Of a DNA stretch of 64,000 nt, positions 26,010 to 41,784 are shown piece by piece. The position numbers were made by a program, and so were the translations under genes. The stretch is from the NCBI GenBank assembly GCA_034190875.2, contig CM067344.1, positions 32,992,793-33,056,792 of the forward strand, read 5' to 3'. Numbering within the stretch: position 1 is the stretch's first letter; every line of letters begins with the position of its first letter. The notes below the pieces were generated by a model. That model did not search any database, was not told the origin of the DNA, and saw only the letters and a program-made list of their open reading frames with translations. Source of the DNA: Urechis unicinctus (lineage: Eukaryota > Annelida > Polychaeta > Xenopneusta > Urechidae).

Positions 26010-28775
26010 ATATACGTTTCTATTTTCTCGAATAAATGATAACCACGCACTACCGTTATATCTAATCCAACATCGAGCTTCGAGCACTTCAAAATTGAAT
26101 TAGCATTCGTTAGATTTGTAAATATGAGTCATTTGTTGACCTAATATAATAAAAGAAAACTTAACACCACCATAGTAACTGGAAGAAATTGGAATGCACC
26201 TGTCGTTGCTGTATGTAAAATTAGTATCCGCAGAATATCAGCGGCGAGCAGAGCGTAGTTTTGCCCATTCCTCGTCACTGCTAAGATTGTATGGATGGTG
26301 GCCACAACATTCAGGCCTATTACAAGAGCACCAGATTTTATGGGGGGTGTTTCTATTTCACTTACGCCTTAGGATGTGTATTCATCTACATTGCTTTACC
26401 GAACTGAACATTGTGAATGAAGTAATTGCATGGCATATCCCCCAGATTACTCATGTGAATCATGGGTTGAATGGTTAATATATATCACCATTAGCTACAT
26501 TGGGCAATAACATACTGTGATCGCTCGGCTTCCCGTTTATTGGGTAGTAATGGGACGATGAGTAATGCATATTGCATCTGAGCAGTAGCGCTTTTGTCAC
26601 CTAGTTTCTTCAATTTAATCTTCACATATAAATGTTCACATCTGTCATTTATTCAGGGCCATGATTTGACTTTATGCATTAATGGTTTAATGGTTTATTG
26701 TCTCAAATAATACAAATACAACAACAACAGTTTGCAGATTTAACATCAAGTGTATTGAGAGAAATAGAAAACTGGAACAGTAAACTGTTTTTTCAGTTTC
26801 CTTGATTAACTACACTTAATGACAGAAGTAACTAACAGCTGAAAGTAAGAAAAACAATATATAAAGTATATATATCTTATTCAATGATATAATGTCACAT
26901 AAATATATAGATATATTGCTATTGAATGGAGGATTTTATGTACAGGAATAATTGTTCCTTAAATATATGACAGCTCTTATTCATTTCGATATTATGTAAA
27001 GAAATTTCATTACAGAAATATGGTGCCATATAAGTTAGCGAATTTTGCTGTGTTTACTGTGTAAATCATGACATCGGTTACAATATGAGTAACATGCGTC
27101 TGGTTTAGTGCAAATGAGATCTGATTTATCTCACGGCTTTGAATGATATCGAGAAACGTTTTACTGAGAAAAGTATTCTGTAATGATGTTTTCCAGTATC
27201 ATCTGCTAAGCGACACCTCAGATTTAACTAACACATGTCTCTAACATTTATCAACAAACAGATATTTGGTATTATGTTCCATTATTAAAATAGCCGATGA
27301 CAAGACCATAACTGATGGCATCAATATGAATAATAATTCATAAACAAATTATATCCAGGCTAACATTGCAATTGAACAATAATTTTTGACCTTTCTACTG
27401 GACGCCGATTATGCATGGTCATAAGAGTTCTAAGCACTACGAACTTGACACATGCTGTAGAAAAGTAATGAGAAGATAATTTATAAAATGACGCTCCATC
27501 AATCACGTGTCTTCGAGTGGAAGTATATCATTCAAACGAATGGTCACTATGGATAACTCAAGCTTATGGATCATTTTGCTTGGATTGACAGGAGACTAAT
27601 TTCACTGCATATTAATTTCTATTTGATTAGATTATTGCAAGACTTTTGGGTGATTAATTATTATTGACTGACCTATGACAAATTACTGACGTTGAAAAAA
27701 AATGGATTGACACGTGAGTGATTACGTTAACAGACGCATGATTTCAAGTTCCTGGGGTAAACAATCACACAACTATGAACCATTAACGGGTTTCGAACCG
27801 CGCGCTCAAATCATGACTATAGCAGCAATATATACCGAATGAAACACTATGCTTTAAGAGGCTGATAACAATGAGCAAACAAGCGGATACTAATGTGATC
27901 ACCTAAGTGCTGAGCACGCGAGCACCAAACAGTAAAGGTTAGACAAGGCAGATGTGACGAATCCACTTGCAACAGAATTAGAGCCGTGGGACATGCCTCA
28001 CAATAGTTGCCTCTGATAACATAACTGCATTGTTCGTAATGGTCTGTGTTTTTGAGCGTACTCATTAGCTGGTTCTCTCAGTTTGGTTTTGCATCTGTGG
28101 CGTCCGTTTAATTCCGTCGGGGTGGAAACACACTCTCAGTTGAATGGCCATGTCCCCATATAAACTTGAACTGGCTGAGATGACTTTGATGACAAATAAT
28201 AAGCATACATTGTTAAGGTCGTTTACATACTTCCCACCAGCTCCGCAAATGATAGTGCAATGCATTTTTCACAACAATTTGGAGGCACATAACCGCTGCA
28301 TTTATGCTCATACAGCCTGCGCGCAATGCCGCAGTGCCTATATGTTTTTGCACTGTGGCACTAAGCTAATTCAACAGTGTCTTTACGGGGACCAGATAAA
28401 TCACATATATTTTGCAGATAAGTATTCTCATTCTACTAAACAATTCATGCATCTTTAATGCGTAAAAGAATGGGAAAGACCATCGCTGATATTCATCATG
28501 ATATACGATGAGCTTTTACTACGGAACGCAATTTGCAATGGCGATGCTTTATTACCTATCACTATGGCTACACGCAACTCCACTTCCATGGTCTGATAAC
28601 ATCAGATTGAGCTGAAATTTTCCATTAGCGATGTCGCTGTTCTTCAAAAGATGATGTATTCGATGCACGACCTAATATCATTCTCCGGCTAGATCAGTCT
28701 GTTACCCTGTCGTATTGATTAACTCTCCATTTATAGTGACTGAATTTAAGGAGAAAAATTCACGGCGTTAGCAAT
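26010..28775. repeat. Array blocks R1 (second copy) and R2 (first copy)
   Basis: Bases 26,010-28,200 are collinear with 11,700-13,320, and 28,200-28,775 with 50,160-50,735. Relative to the first R1 copy this one carries about 240 extra bases at 26,152-26,395 and a retroelement 3' fragment at 26,682-27,046. At about 28,200 R1 leads directly into R2; in the first copy it diverges there instead. Confidence 0.85.
26682..27046 (-). mobile_element. Non-LTR retroelement 3' fragment, minus strand
   Basis: These about 365 bp interrupt block R1; the paralogous site at about 12,164 is uninterrupted. At the left border the minus strand ends GAGACAATAAACCATTAAACCATT-style: an AATAAA signal followed by a short CCATTAAA tail repeat, typical of CR1-like LINEs or SINEs that borrow their ends. 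The interior has no coding match. The exact right border is ambiguous by about 12 bp. Confidence 0.7.
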
Positions 28776-29274
28776 GTTCCGACCACGTGAAATAAGAAGA
28801 ATATAATAGCGATCCAAGAAATGAACAAATTAGGTGCATCACGTTTTTCAGAAATATTCCAGAACAACAAACAATGGGATGCTCTCGTAGTAGTACGGCT
28901 AAAACAAACATACTTAACGATTTGTATTAGGCATTATGATTATTGTTAAGATTGAGTGTACCTAGCAGCATTGCGTACTCGGTATGTTGATTTCGCAAAC
29001 TATGATTTCGGCCCACCAGATTCGGTCACGTTTAATGGACATTCTGGCACAACATCATGCTTCTGAAACAGAACGATTTTCCATTTAACATCCTAATACA
29101 CAGTGCGTATGAGAATCAACGGGGCCAAACACGAAACCCCATCACCACCACCAAAGAACCGTCGGTCGCATTCGATGCGTGCGACGACCAGGTGTGGGGG
29201 ACTAGCTACAGCCAGAGAGAGAGTGATACAATTTGTTATCGCTCTTAAAATATGACGCTACACAATGTATATAC
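28776..29274. other. Single-copy non-coding stretch
   Basis: Homology with 50,735 onward stops at about 28,775. No feature is recognised before the AT tract. Confidence 0.5.
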
Positions 29275-30190
<916 letters not shown>

Positions 30191-31577
30191 TTAGGGAGGT
30201 TGTTTTTGGATTCTTTATTTACAGGCGCATCATCATTATTAATCAACAACATGCAGATTTCCGTATAAAGAACCTCTTGTTTAAATATATAGTGTGGTTG
30301 TGCGTGATTTCAGCGTTATGATGGGTATCACAGATGACTGCAGCTAGCGCAAATATACCAAAAAACAACAGGCATTCCATTAAGCATATGCTAGATAATA
30401 ACATTTAACCAGATCTCGAGTTTTGTTTTATATCATTACTTGACGTAGTAAGGAGTCGGTCGATGAATGTAAAAAAACCCGAATTGGAATGATATTTTTA
30501 TGAAATGCCTATAATTGCACGACCCTGTGTTAATATCATTGTTTTATTAACATAGTTATGGCGATCAATTGACTAGAACACCGACAAAACGTTATTTCAA
30601 GCGGTCCCTTTAATAGAGAAGAGTAGTGCTGAATTAATATCCTACTAAGACTGACACATAACTCCCGATAAATAAAAACAGAAACCAAAGCATAAGGTGG
30701 GTGTTCTTGTGTTGTGTGCGACCCAGTACTCCGAACCGACTTTTCAACTGGTTTATGACGTTTCATAATCTACGTTGATGGATAACGGGAAAGGCGTCCA
30801 TGAATCCTTAAGATGCTCGTTATGCGTTCCCATATGAGTACAAGTTTTATACCTCTGTAGACTGACTAAACTAGACGAGCGTTATTTAAAAATCAATACA
30901 GGTTTTGTTTTAGCTCCAGTTTGCTACTTTATTGTTGATTAATCCAATACGTTATGTAGGCATCGATATCCATGCGGGTTGTAAAACCGTTGGCTAAAGG
31001 GTTTTGGTCCGCATCGAATAGTGACTACTCTCAAAAGCCACCATGCAATGAACACAGTTATTGGACACGCGAATCTCGTTACAACACGAGCTGCTCCACA
31101 CTTGGGCCAGAATTGATTTTGCGAATTGATGCAATGCTTACATGAGAAAACTTACTTGATGCATCATTATGACAAAGGCAGCACGAGATACCGTCGCTTT
31201 ACCCGACATGGTGATTTCCTTCAAGGTTTATGGCTAAAGCGTAACACATGTTGAAACGAACATTAACATGACCTCCATGACATACATGTATGTATCTCCT
31301 GGTTTCCGATTCAGGATGCCGGCATTTCCAAGAAGCGAGCGTAGGGATAGACATACTCTAGTGCTTTGTCGAATTTCATCCTCGGTCGATTCAATTTCTA
31401 TGCCAGCACAGAATGCTAGCACAGGGGCACGGTATACTTCGTGATTGGCCAATTCTACACCAGTTGTTTAATTTTTTCCGACATCCTATCTCTGATAGCT
31501 GTACCTAATCACCCATAGAGTGCTACCACTGGACAGTGCAGAGGTATCCTCTCTTTCCCTCTCCCTCTCTTTCGCTC
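30191..31577. other. Stretch absent from copy C; non-coding
   Basis: In copy C the flanking sequences 30,180 and 32,084 are nearly adjacent (about 51,600), so this is an insertion here or a deletion there. No transposon ends, domains or RNA were recognised. Frames of about 72-76 codons on the minus strand have no known match. Confidence 0.5.
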
Positions 31578-31579
31578 CC

Positions 31580-31646
<67 letters not shown>
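31578..31646. repeat. (CT)n microsatellite, first tract
   Basis: Pure CT dinucleotides from 31,585, preceded by CTCCCTCTCTTTCGCTCC-type slippage sequence. Confidence 0.97.
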
Positions 31647-31968
<322 letters not shown>

Positions 31969-34900
31969 AAAACAATGCGATCAATGCATGATGAATCACC
32001 TAGGTTATAACAGCAGTGCTCCCAGCAGTTATTTTGCGTATCTGCCTCAGCCACACTGACACCTATGGCGCTGTCATTGATAACCCTCAAATGAGTATTA
32101 TGCTTTGGGGCACAACCACGTTTTAAAGGCAGTGGCTGTAATGTAATCCGTAAGATATTAGAAGGCTTGTTTAATTTCGCTAGGGCTAAATAGCAAAAGT
32201 AAACGATTATTTTTCTTCCCACCAAGTCAACATATCAGTTATCGTGGTTAAGAACTATAATACATAATACAATAATGACAGCCTTTTTTTGTTCTTGTAT
32301 GAATACCTTTAATTAGTAGATACAACCTACAACTGGCTGATTAACACTATGAGTATATCAATCATTGTAGGTTTCCATCGGTAGGTTTCAGGTCCGATTA
32401 GAAGTAGAAAGATTGCTTCGGATGTTCATAAGATCTACACATGGGTGTAAGATCGTCAATTATGTCGTCGTTTGTAGGATTTTCTTCCATCAGACAAATG
32501 AACTTTAACCCCCGTTAAAAATATATTGCTGATTACTTGCATGTTATCACGATAGCTCAAAGAAAATACCTATGGCTACTGAAACAACCAGCGGATTCGT
32601 TTCAAGGATATATTGTTCAGCGTATTATGACGGAATGACGCAGGTTACTCTGTACAATACAGGTCAAACGGTCTTGGAATAATAATAAACAACCTATGAA
32701 TTTGAAAACATGCTGCATATACGGTTGTTTATTGTTACGTTTATTGTTTATCCATACTAGATGTCATAACCTTTGGATATGCGTACCAATGATAAGGCGG
32801 ATTGTATGATGGGCTGTGTAAATTATACGCGCTCTGTCGATCTCAATGTTGCCTCGTCATTGACGAGTAATCGAGCACGAGAGCTCAATCGGAAACATGT
32901 CCCTAGATTTAATCCAGTGACAACAACCGCCATCAGAGCACCGCTCGAGCCCATGGCTTCAAATTGAAAATTGACCAATTCCTCTAACATTTTAACATAA
33001 ACTTGTTATTCCTTTATTATAATCCATGCGAAATTCATCAAGCACAATTATAAATTATGCTGTTGAAAAGTGCAACAATATATTTCATGAACCCATGTTG
33101 ATGTAAAGTAAACGATTTATATAATACCCTTTCATCGAAAGTATGGTAATAATTGTTTAGACACCTTTCTGCACCTGTAGCCAGCAACATATTCTAATCG
33201 CAGATTTAAAAAGGAATAAGCATGCATGTCTGGTGACTTATTTATGAATTGACTGCTGACTTATTAAGAATCGATTCAAAAATAAATTCGTCATTTACAA
33301 ACATATTATACATTTATACGCCCATATGTCAACCATTTTTCGAACAAAGGCAATCTTTTGGCATATTACACGAATAGATGCATCTACCTACTCATATAAG
33401 GACCACCTATTTTATATTGTTAATGCGGAAATTCGGCCATTGCACATTGCATACTAATAAAGCATGATAATTAAATATCTATAACTTTAAATGGTTTCAT
33501 TCTAATCAACCTGTTAAACAGCAATATCTTGCATAGACTAGATTGTCAAAATGTGGCACCAAATGTCGTTAAAAGAAATGACATAAGTTGGTATGCATTA
33601 AAGCCTTTGATATTTGTAAGATGCTTGTGAAACGTAACAATCACAATTTCACAACATTTGTACATGACCTTTCGCTAATCAATCATCACTGACTGTTTTG
33701 GTGTGTCTGTTTTTATTGCATTTACGCCGATAAATTACACTAACAGTGATTTGTATCAAATATTAATGCCATTACGCAGATAACGTTTAGAGGTTATTGT
33801 ACTCATCATACATTTGTTTGCAGAATACACAATCCTTAGCATAACGGTCGCAGCTAATCGAAATAAATGTGTACAGTGTAGCCAATACCATGCAAAAACC
33901 GTTATCATTTGGGTATGGAAAGAATCAGCACAGTATGAAGCACAGTATGCAGCACAGTATGCGACTGGACCCCCTGAAACAATACGAACACAGAAACGCC
34001 TCTAAAGGTAACTAAAATACACAAATGTACCGTTGGACCTCATGTTGTTTAACGACATACCAAGGGAATGCTTGGTGCATCTACTTAAGCAGGTTAGCGT
34101 AGTTAGATCTGTGACTCACAGAGGCTTGGACCTACGTAGTTCCTCTATATAACTCATAAGTCTTGTACACGATCCTCAATCCCACGTATATTCGTGTCGA
34201 ATGGGTCTGGTGAAGACGTATTTTGCCTTACAACACTCAACGGTATTAACGCCCACCTTTTGAACAAGGACATACAGGTGAAAGTGCGATCAATATGTCT
34301 ATTTGTACCGTGCGTTCACTACAGCCAGTGGTCAACAGCGGCGCCAAGCGTCGTTGACAATAGCGACAGTTAACAAAGCCACTATTTGCCGCCACCACAA
34401 TAGTTGACACAGGAAACATGTGTGATGTAATTTTGCCACACTTCAAGGCACTACGTGCATATTGCTTGGATACAAAGATGCGACAGGCCTGATTGCTTAT
34501 GGTCTCACTAAATAATTCGAAAAGATTGTGTTTTAGCGGTTTGGACGTACGACCAGAGAAGCGAGGTTTGAGCGCGGGTGTAGGCTCCGGCCGGAATACA
34601 TTACAATGAATCAGAAAAATCGCGGCATGCAACCAATCTACTATTGTTCCATTATCAGGGCAATTGGAAGGGCACTGAAATGCATCACTCACCTACTTAT
34701 TTTTTTATACTTGGATTGGCTGACTTGGATTGGTTGCACAAGGTATTGTTTGAAAGAAATAACATCTTTAATTCTTCGAGAAATGACACCATATATTTCA
34801 ATACTTACGTCGCTTTAACAATCCTGGATTGACGAGACAGAGATAGATTGAGAAGACAAAAATACATAGACCACATGTGCCCTTGCTTCAAAACATCAAA

Positions 34901-37900
34901 CATTGACAGAAGTTTTGGGCCTGATAGAACGATGGGGCTCGTTTTGCTCGGCTTTCAGTCACCCCAATTCTGAAAAAGATCGTTGAACTGTTCAAGAACG
35001 ATTGTTATGGTGAATGCCGGAAGAAGCGAGTCAGCCGTATCATTCAAAGTTTGTAAATTATGCTTACCATTCTACAGGCTGCATAGAATGAGAAAGTGTC
35101 ATGTGAAGCCCTTGTTGTTGTTTCTAAGTGAGCTACTTAAGTAACTAAGTGCTGCATATCTTATTGAAATAATCTGCAATGTCGTAGCTGTTTTTACATA
35201 TATATTCGAACTCAACCACAATTTGAGAAAGACGATATTAATGGGATGGTGGTTGATATAATTCGAAACCAAATGTTTAATGACAGCGAGCACCTGGTCT
35301 GCTATCTTCCGATGATAAGTGGTTGGATATCAATTGGAACACGAATATCTTTTAACGCAATTTCTTTATTTAAGCTAGGCTAAATTTGCCAGTTGCGGAA
35401 AGAAATCACACTTGCATCAATCGACTAAGCTGCGTTTATTCCTACTCGCCTTTGTTTTCGAGACAACGAGACACTTAATCATGACCATATGCGTGTGTTT
35501 ATTAATTCTCGAAGCTGCTCGAAACTGCTGCTTTGAGTTCTTAATACCTTGTCATGCAAACCATCGTCTCGCACTGAAAACTTTGTCTGATCTATTAATA
35601 TATAATTCAGTTTATAAAACCGTGTCTATTGGGATTACTTATATCTAGTCCACATTTGCATACATCAGCTTACATATATAAAATGCAAGGTGCAACATTA
35701 ATTAGCAGGAGTTTCATCGCAGTTAGCCGGAGACTGCTGTAATATTGGATGTGGTAGTTAACATCAGTGGAGTTCCCATTAATGACCAATCAGCATACGT
35801 TGTTAAATGGATTTGCCTCAATTTTCTTGAGGATGGCCATATTCTTGCGCGTGAATGCAATGTTTCAGCGTAGTTAGTTGCCTGATAAGGCTTTGGCATT
35901 TAGTGTTTGAATATCCCCCTCCGTGCCACATCAGTGCATATAAATGAAGGCGTAATTTCAAATTGAAGTAATATATTTCCGGCAGGTAAAATGCTAGCAA
36001 ATGCTTCCAACTTATACGCATCTGTTTAAAATAGATAATTGAGCTAGTAAGTTGAAAACAATAACAACAATGTTGATCAAATTGTCAGATACTGTCTACA
36101 GAAGCCAATGCCGAACCATTTAGCGCTGCTTCATCATAGCATCAATGGTACTCAGACCCATTTCAAAGTATATGTGAACGAACGTATGCTCCATATTGAG
36201 TACATCTATCCATCTCTAACAATCAGACATCTTAACGCGACCGATCACAATTAAAAGCACACAATCACTGCAGGTAGCTACATATCTCGCATTAGTGTCT
36301 GCGATTGCGCACTATCCTTGGAATATCATCGTTATGCACTACCATCTTCACGAGGCCAAGAAGAACATTGCACATTCACTAATCAGGCATTAGACTCTTG
36401 GTCCGCAGCCTAGATTGATGGATGCCATTGCAACGTCTTTGTCGTTTCTAAAATGAGCTTGGCGCAACAAATTAGCATTGTTCTGGTCCATTTATTCATT
36501 ATTCCTAATCATCTTATGTGGCAAGGTTTGAACTTACTTCGGTAGTGCCAATAGGCAAAAGGGTCTGTGAGTAAGCCTCTCTGAACTCGTTGACTAGGGC
36601 AGTTTGTGTTCAATGGACGCTGTGTGCATAAACATAATCTTAAGAAAGTGAGACAATCTCCATGGCATTAGTACCGTAATTGGCCTGTATTTTAGAGAGG
36701 AGATAAGTACTTGTGATAATGCTATCCGTAAGCAACACTTGGTTGCGCGTGAATGTTTCAATATGGTTATTAAAGTGGATTTATTAGGTTATCATTAAAA
36801 CGAACCTATATACGAAATCCGCTAGACCCTAAGAGATGACGCATCGTCGTATTCAGGAACTTACTCTCTCGCTAAAATAAAAACCCCCAAAGATGATGCC
36901 AGATAAGTTATAAGTGATGTAATCTATCACGGTGCATATCCCTATATAAAGACATTGTATATAAAATGTTATTAACCTCACGTCGCAGACATTACATTTC
37001 AGGCCTAGCTTCACGATGCTAGCGGTCAGTGCGTCCTTAATATTGCAAGAGAATTTACCATAATGAGTGTTTTTAAGGTAGACGTCGACTTGGCAGGGGC
37101 GAAAACAGGTAGATAGCGCCCTGCAGTAAGCTTTATCGTATTGGGCATGTGTCACCGCCTATCTGTGACATTCACGTTGCAGCTCGAATAAATCACCGTT
37201 GATATTGTGCAACAGTCAAGGCCTAAACACAAAACAGCAAATAGGACAGCAAGCCGTATGAAGCAGTAGGCATTCTTTGCGACAGTCTGTATCGAACGGC
37301 TAAATGTGACGCAATATGTGCTATTTTGTATGGCAAATATTACGGCCTATGCAAAAAGCATACAATGTTGATATTTATAACCGAGTCTTGCATAGAGCGA
37401 TTGCTATACCTTACAGTAGTTTCTACGTACTCTTGGCTTCTTCAATCCTGATTTTTTTATCAAAATCATAATTAATGGAATTGAGCTCTTCCAACATTAC
37501 AGTTGCGTGTATGCTGCCTGCATACGCGGTACCATCTGGCTGTTTATTCAAACTCACATGAGGATAGTTTGCAACGTGAAGGCTAATCATTGACATCAAT
37601 GTGTTCACCGCCTGAAAGCAAGTTTTAATGTACATAGCAGGGAAAAAGCCGAGAGTAAAACTTGCAGCATTACTATATTTCAGAAGCAACATGTCGAACT
37701 GTTGTGACCAATAATAATAGACTAGGAACAGCTGGTGTGGTCTCGCATTTGAACGCCTTTAAAAATCCGATTACATCAATGATCTTCCAAAGAAAATCCA
37801 CGTCCAACTGACGAGATTCAAAAGCCGTTAACGGGTTCACTGCTCCGTTTATTGGTGCTGCTTTGACATCAAAAGCATTGGCATTGAAGATGAAATATAG

Positions 37901-39639
37901 TATAGTAGCGATTTCTATGTGATTCACGTCACTGACAGTAGGTAGTCAATCGGTCTTTAAAATCCATGGCTATTGTGCAATAATAGGCTCAATTTAACTA
38001 GAATTGTTTTTCTTACTTTTGATATCACTGTTTGGTATGAGGTAAAAACGTGACTGGATCAGCTGTGTGTCGTCAAGGTAGCCTCAACTGTGATGCACGT
38101 ATGCATGATCATTGAACACATTTAGGTGTGGTTGTGGAAAACCACAGGGCATTACGATTGTAACACTAGTTAGCGGTAAACAATTGGAACACACCCAATA
38201 ACTACCAATATATACGATACAAGCATAAACTGCTGACATTTCATCACCGATTCGAGTGCAACGCGTCAACCATATTTCCCTCGAAAGAGATCTTTTGATT
38301 TAAAAAATAGGCGTAGGTAGGGGGGGTGGGGTTACTCAAGCTTCAAGCAGGTGGACATCCTCAAATATTATACTGCATTTCGCAATTCGACAATTAGTTC
38401 AGCTTTCACAACATGCCATGTATGTCATTGTATTCGTATGGATTTGCTTTAGCAAAACACAAACTCCAATGATTGTCTGCACTGTATGTATGCTCTGCAA
38501 ATACAGTGGATATGGCACTATTCCATCGACCATGGTCGTATTCATACTGCGTTTCAGGAAGACGCTTGCAATAACTCATGCAATGTTCAGTACTCAGTCG
38601 AGTCTCAAAGCATTGATGACTCCAGGCAACATTGGACTTGTCATTTATCTTCTTTATGCTGCCCCTGAGATTCGGTTTTATCCACACATCATTCACATCC
38701 TATTCCAGGCTTTGTAGTATTCTTTAGAGTTGCTGCCTTTTCGATACACATTATTCATTAACCGGTCAATATAATTAATTATCCACTGAAGGGAATTTTC
38801 GGTTTTTACTCATTGTGTTGCGAGCATACTCAAGATAGTTGATGCTCTCTAAAAATATGTCAAAATCAGTTGAATAATGACGATGTTTTTAGCCGTTGAT
38901 AGTCATTGTTATAGTAATATGACGACAAAGTAGGACGAAGTCGAGTTGGTTTGAACAGCAAAGTCTTTATATATTTTTGCAGATCTCGATCTGCTTAAAT
39001 GAAAGTGAGAAGCATATTTTGTATCTCAATGATGTTTTTCTCGCGAATTATCTGTGTGTTGGCCGACATTAAGTAAGACAGAGGATTTACGCCGGATGCA
39101 GCTCTAATTGGTTAACACGGATGTCATTGGATGTTCGTGACGTGAGCTGGTGTTTAGGGCTCGTTTCAAATCACTCATTGATTGTGTCGCGTACCAAATC
39201 ATTGAAAACTCTTATCTCGCCGTCAAAGTTTACCTTGCAACGACCTTCCCCTTTCTCATCCTGCTCATATGTTAGACATTCTAGATGCTCCAGTATTTGC
39301 CTTAGGCGCTACAACATGCATTACAGCCAATATTTGTCTTGGTTATGAAGACTGGACGCAGTTTGAAACACCATCGCATCGATTACTGTCATGCTTTCAT
39401 CCATTGCACTAGAGACGTCTGCAATGATATAAAAACACAAATATATCACGTCAGGTTTGGATTAGAGCAAGTGATTATGCATTTCATTGGCAATCTTGCG
39501 TTAGTCTTATCGACACTGTGTGACAAAAACAGTACTCTATCAACCTCATTTCTCTTTAGAATCACTGAATACATAACTAGTTGCATGCAACCAATATACT
39601 ATAGCCCAAAGGGTCATTGGAAGGGCAATGCAGCCATCA

Positions 39640-40140
39640 AGAACCAGGGTACCTGAGGAAACCACATGAATTGGGCCGAATGTTACAATAGCCGTGTGCA
39701 TCACCAGGTTGACCAAGAGGCCTGACTTGAAAAGGTGGGTCAGGGGCAAAGCACGGCAAAGTACTTGCCAAATCAGGCTGGGATGACGAAGCGCCTGGCC
39801 GCCCTGAAATCTTACTCCTGCGAATCCGGTAATGACGTTAGGAGGCGGCTCGAGCTTCTCTTTGTTGACGACTGCACACTTAACAACAGCTTCTTTAGAC
39901 AAGCTACCCACTGTGGGTTAACCATCATTATAAAGAAGCTATTCAAGTCCCGTCCATGAACAGCCAGACGTACTCAGAGCAACACCGCACTCAAAGGAAG
40001 AAAGAAGTGATCCAAACTCCGCCAGATGACGACGTCGTCTGCCCTGACTGTAATGCGGCGCGTACCAGAGCACCAATCTACCGTTAAAAGGGTAAACATT
40101 CCCGAGAGGAGGCATTTGGAAAGCCAAAAAGCAATCAGAC
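39640..40140 (+). pseudogene. LINE remnant: RT and C-terminal zinc-knuckle fragments
   Basis: This stretch is clearly more GC-rich than its surroundings. Bases 39,735-39,959 on the plus strand read RRLELLFVDDCTLNN, a variant of the LLFADDC..LN catalytic box of non-LTR reverse transcriptases, then after a deletion HCGLTIIIKK, the following GLTI-x-KK block. Further on, DDDVVCPDCNAARTRAPIYR resembles the CPxC..SRIGLYSH zinc motif that ends many of these LINE proteins. Frame breaks and missing sequence show decay. The match is from memory of the family. It lies in a part of copy B that copies A and C lack, so its ends cannot be set from paralogues. It is not functional. Confidence 0.65.
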
Positions 40141-40650
40141 GCAATCAGATAAGATTATTTTGCACCACAATTGGGTAAACTCGGATGAATATTGCTTTGT
40201 TTGGCTAATACTTTAAACGGCGATGACAACATTTACAAATAAGCATGTGTCGGATGCAATAGAACGCTCGGTTTACAGCCATGCAACTGAGGACCAATTA
40301 AGGTATTGAAACACTGATATTCCGTGGGCAGGAAACTCCATACAAAAGATTTGTGTTCTGAGAAAACAAGTAACAGACAATAGCTCAATCTTGAGTTTTG
40401 AACCTATATAATTTGATCAACCTAAAGGCTATTCAATTGAAGGATTAAGCCATCCCTTAAGAGTTTGTTATCTAAATTGTCGTCTTTCTTTCTTACAAAC
40501 AAAAAGTAATGACAATGGTAATATTGCTCCCCCTAAGAACTAGCATCCTCTTTTTGTGATTGGACCGCCATTTGATGTGATCATCCCTGTTACGGGTTTT
40601 TGCATATTGTAATCGGAATCAAAACTTGTAGGTCGAGTTTTTGCAAACAC

Positions 40651-41295
40651 AAACATAGCTATGTAATGCCACTGAACCATTTCAATTATTTCTATTCGCA
40701 CTCTGAAATAGCACTGTTGAGAACCAGCCAATGCTCATCATAAGATGCATAGGGTATCATTATCTTAATGAACCCTCCGAGTGCATTTTACCTATTTATT
40801 ATTTAGGAAACACTTTATACATCATTCGATTATAATGTACCCATAACTGCTAGAGAAACAATATCTGTTTGCTGGTGTTAATGCTTAGTTCTTGATTTAT
40901 GCAATAATTGTATGTCACCGTTGATCCTTCTGAATTTTATAGGTTACAGGCATATTCCTAATATAGAAACGAAGCTATGTAATGCCACTGAACCATTTCC
41001 TCTATTTATAATCGCACTATGAAATAGCACTGTTAAGTATCAACCAATGCTCATTGGGAGATGCATAAGGTATCATGACCTTAACGAACGCTCCAAGTGC
41101 ATTTTACATATTCATTATTAAGGAAACACTTTATACATCATTTGATTATAATGTACCCATAACTGCTTGAGAAACAATACCTATTTGCTAGTGTTAATGC
41201 TTTGTTCTTGTTATATGCAACGATCGTATTCAGTTTAAAAACCTTGGTCACTGTTGACCCCTCTGAACCTTATAGGCTGCAGGCATACTCCTTAT
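40651..41295. repeat. Internal tandem doublet of copy B (period about 316 bp)
   Basis: Units begin at about 40,651 and 40,967 with the AGCTATGTAATGCCACTGAAC block. They correspond to 4,377-4,985 and 57,946-58,580. Confidence 0.8.
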
Positions 41296-41784
41296 ATGAT
41301 TTTGTTTATGTAGTTGAATACATTGCGAATAGCGGTTGTGCACAATTAGTGGTTGTATGGCATCGGAGGAGTGTACGAACTTTTGTCCCTTCAGCACCTG
41401 CTGAATATATCTATATAGTCTCATCACGCCAAATTCAGTCGAAGCAATATGCGGAATACACTGAAAACTCATAAGCGATGCTTTATTATCTCGATCTAGT
41501 GCTACACTAAATTCCACTTGCAGCAACTGATTATATCAAATTGAACTTCATTTTTCAATTATCGCTTTAAAGGGCAATTTAATCATGCCTCACCCGATAT
41601 CATCCATTAGTTAGAAGGCTTTAAGTTAAATCCATTGACCCAGTAAGAATGTTCCACTCTCAAATCCGAGTAGTCTTAAGTACAGTATTGACATACAGCT
41701 GGAATATCAAACAATTCTTTATCGCGCTGCCATTACCATATGGTATAAGCTGCTAATGAAAGTGAAACGCAACGCATGTTATAT

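Noticed and set aside
28144..28458. A frame shared between 28,144-28,458 and 50,186-50,420, about 75 aligned codons, as a conserved gene
   Set aside because: By hand count most codon differences between the two copies change the amino acid (about 15 or more against about 5 silent), which fits neutral drift, not protein conservation. The frames also end differently.
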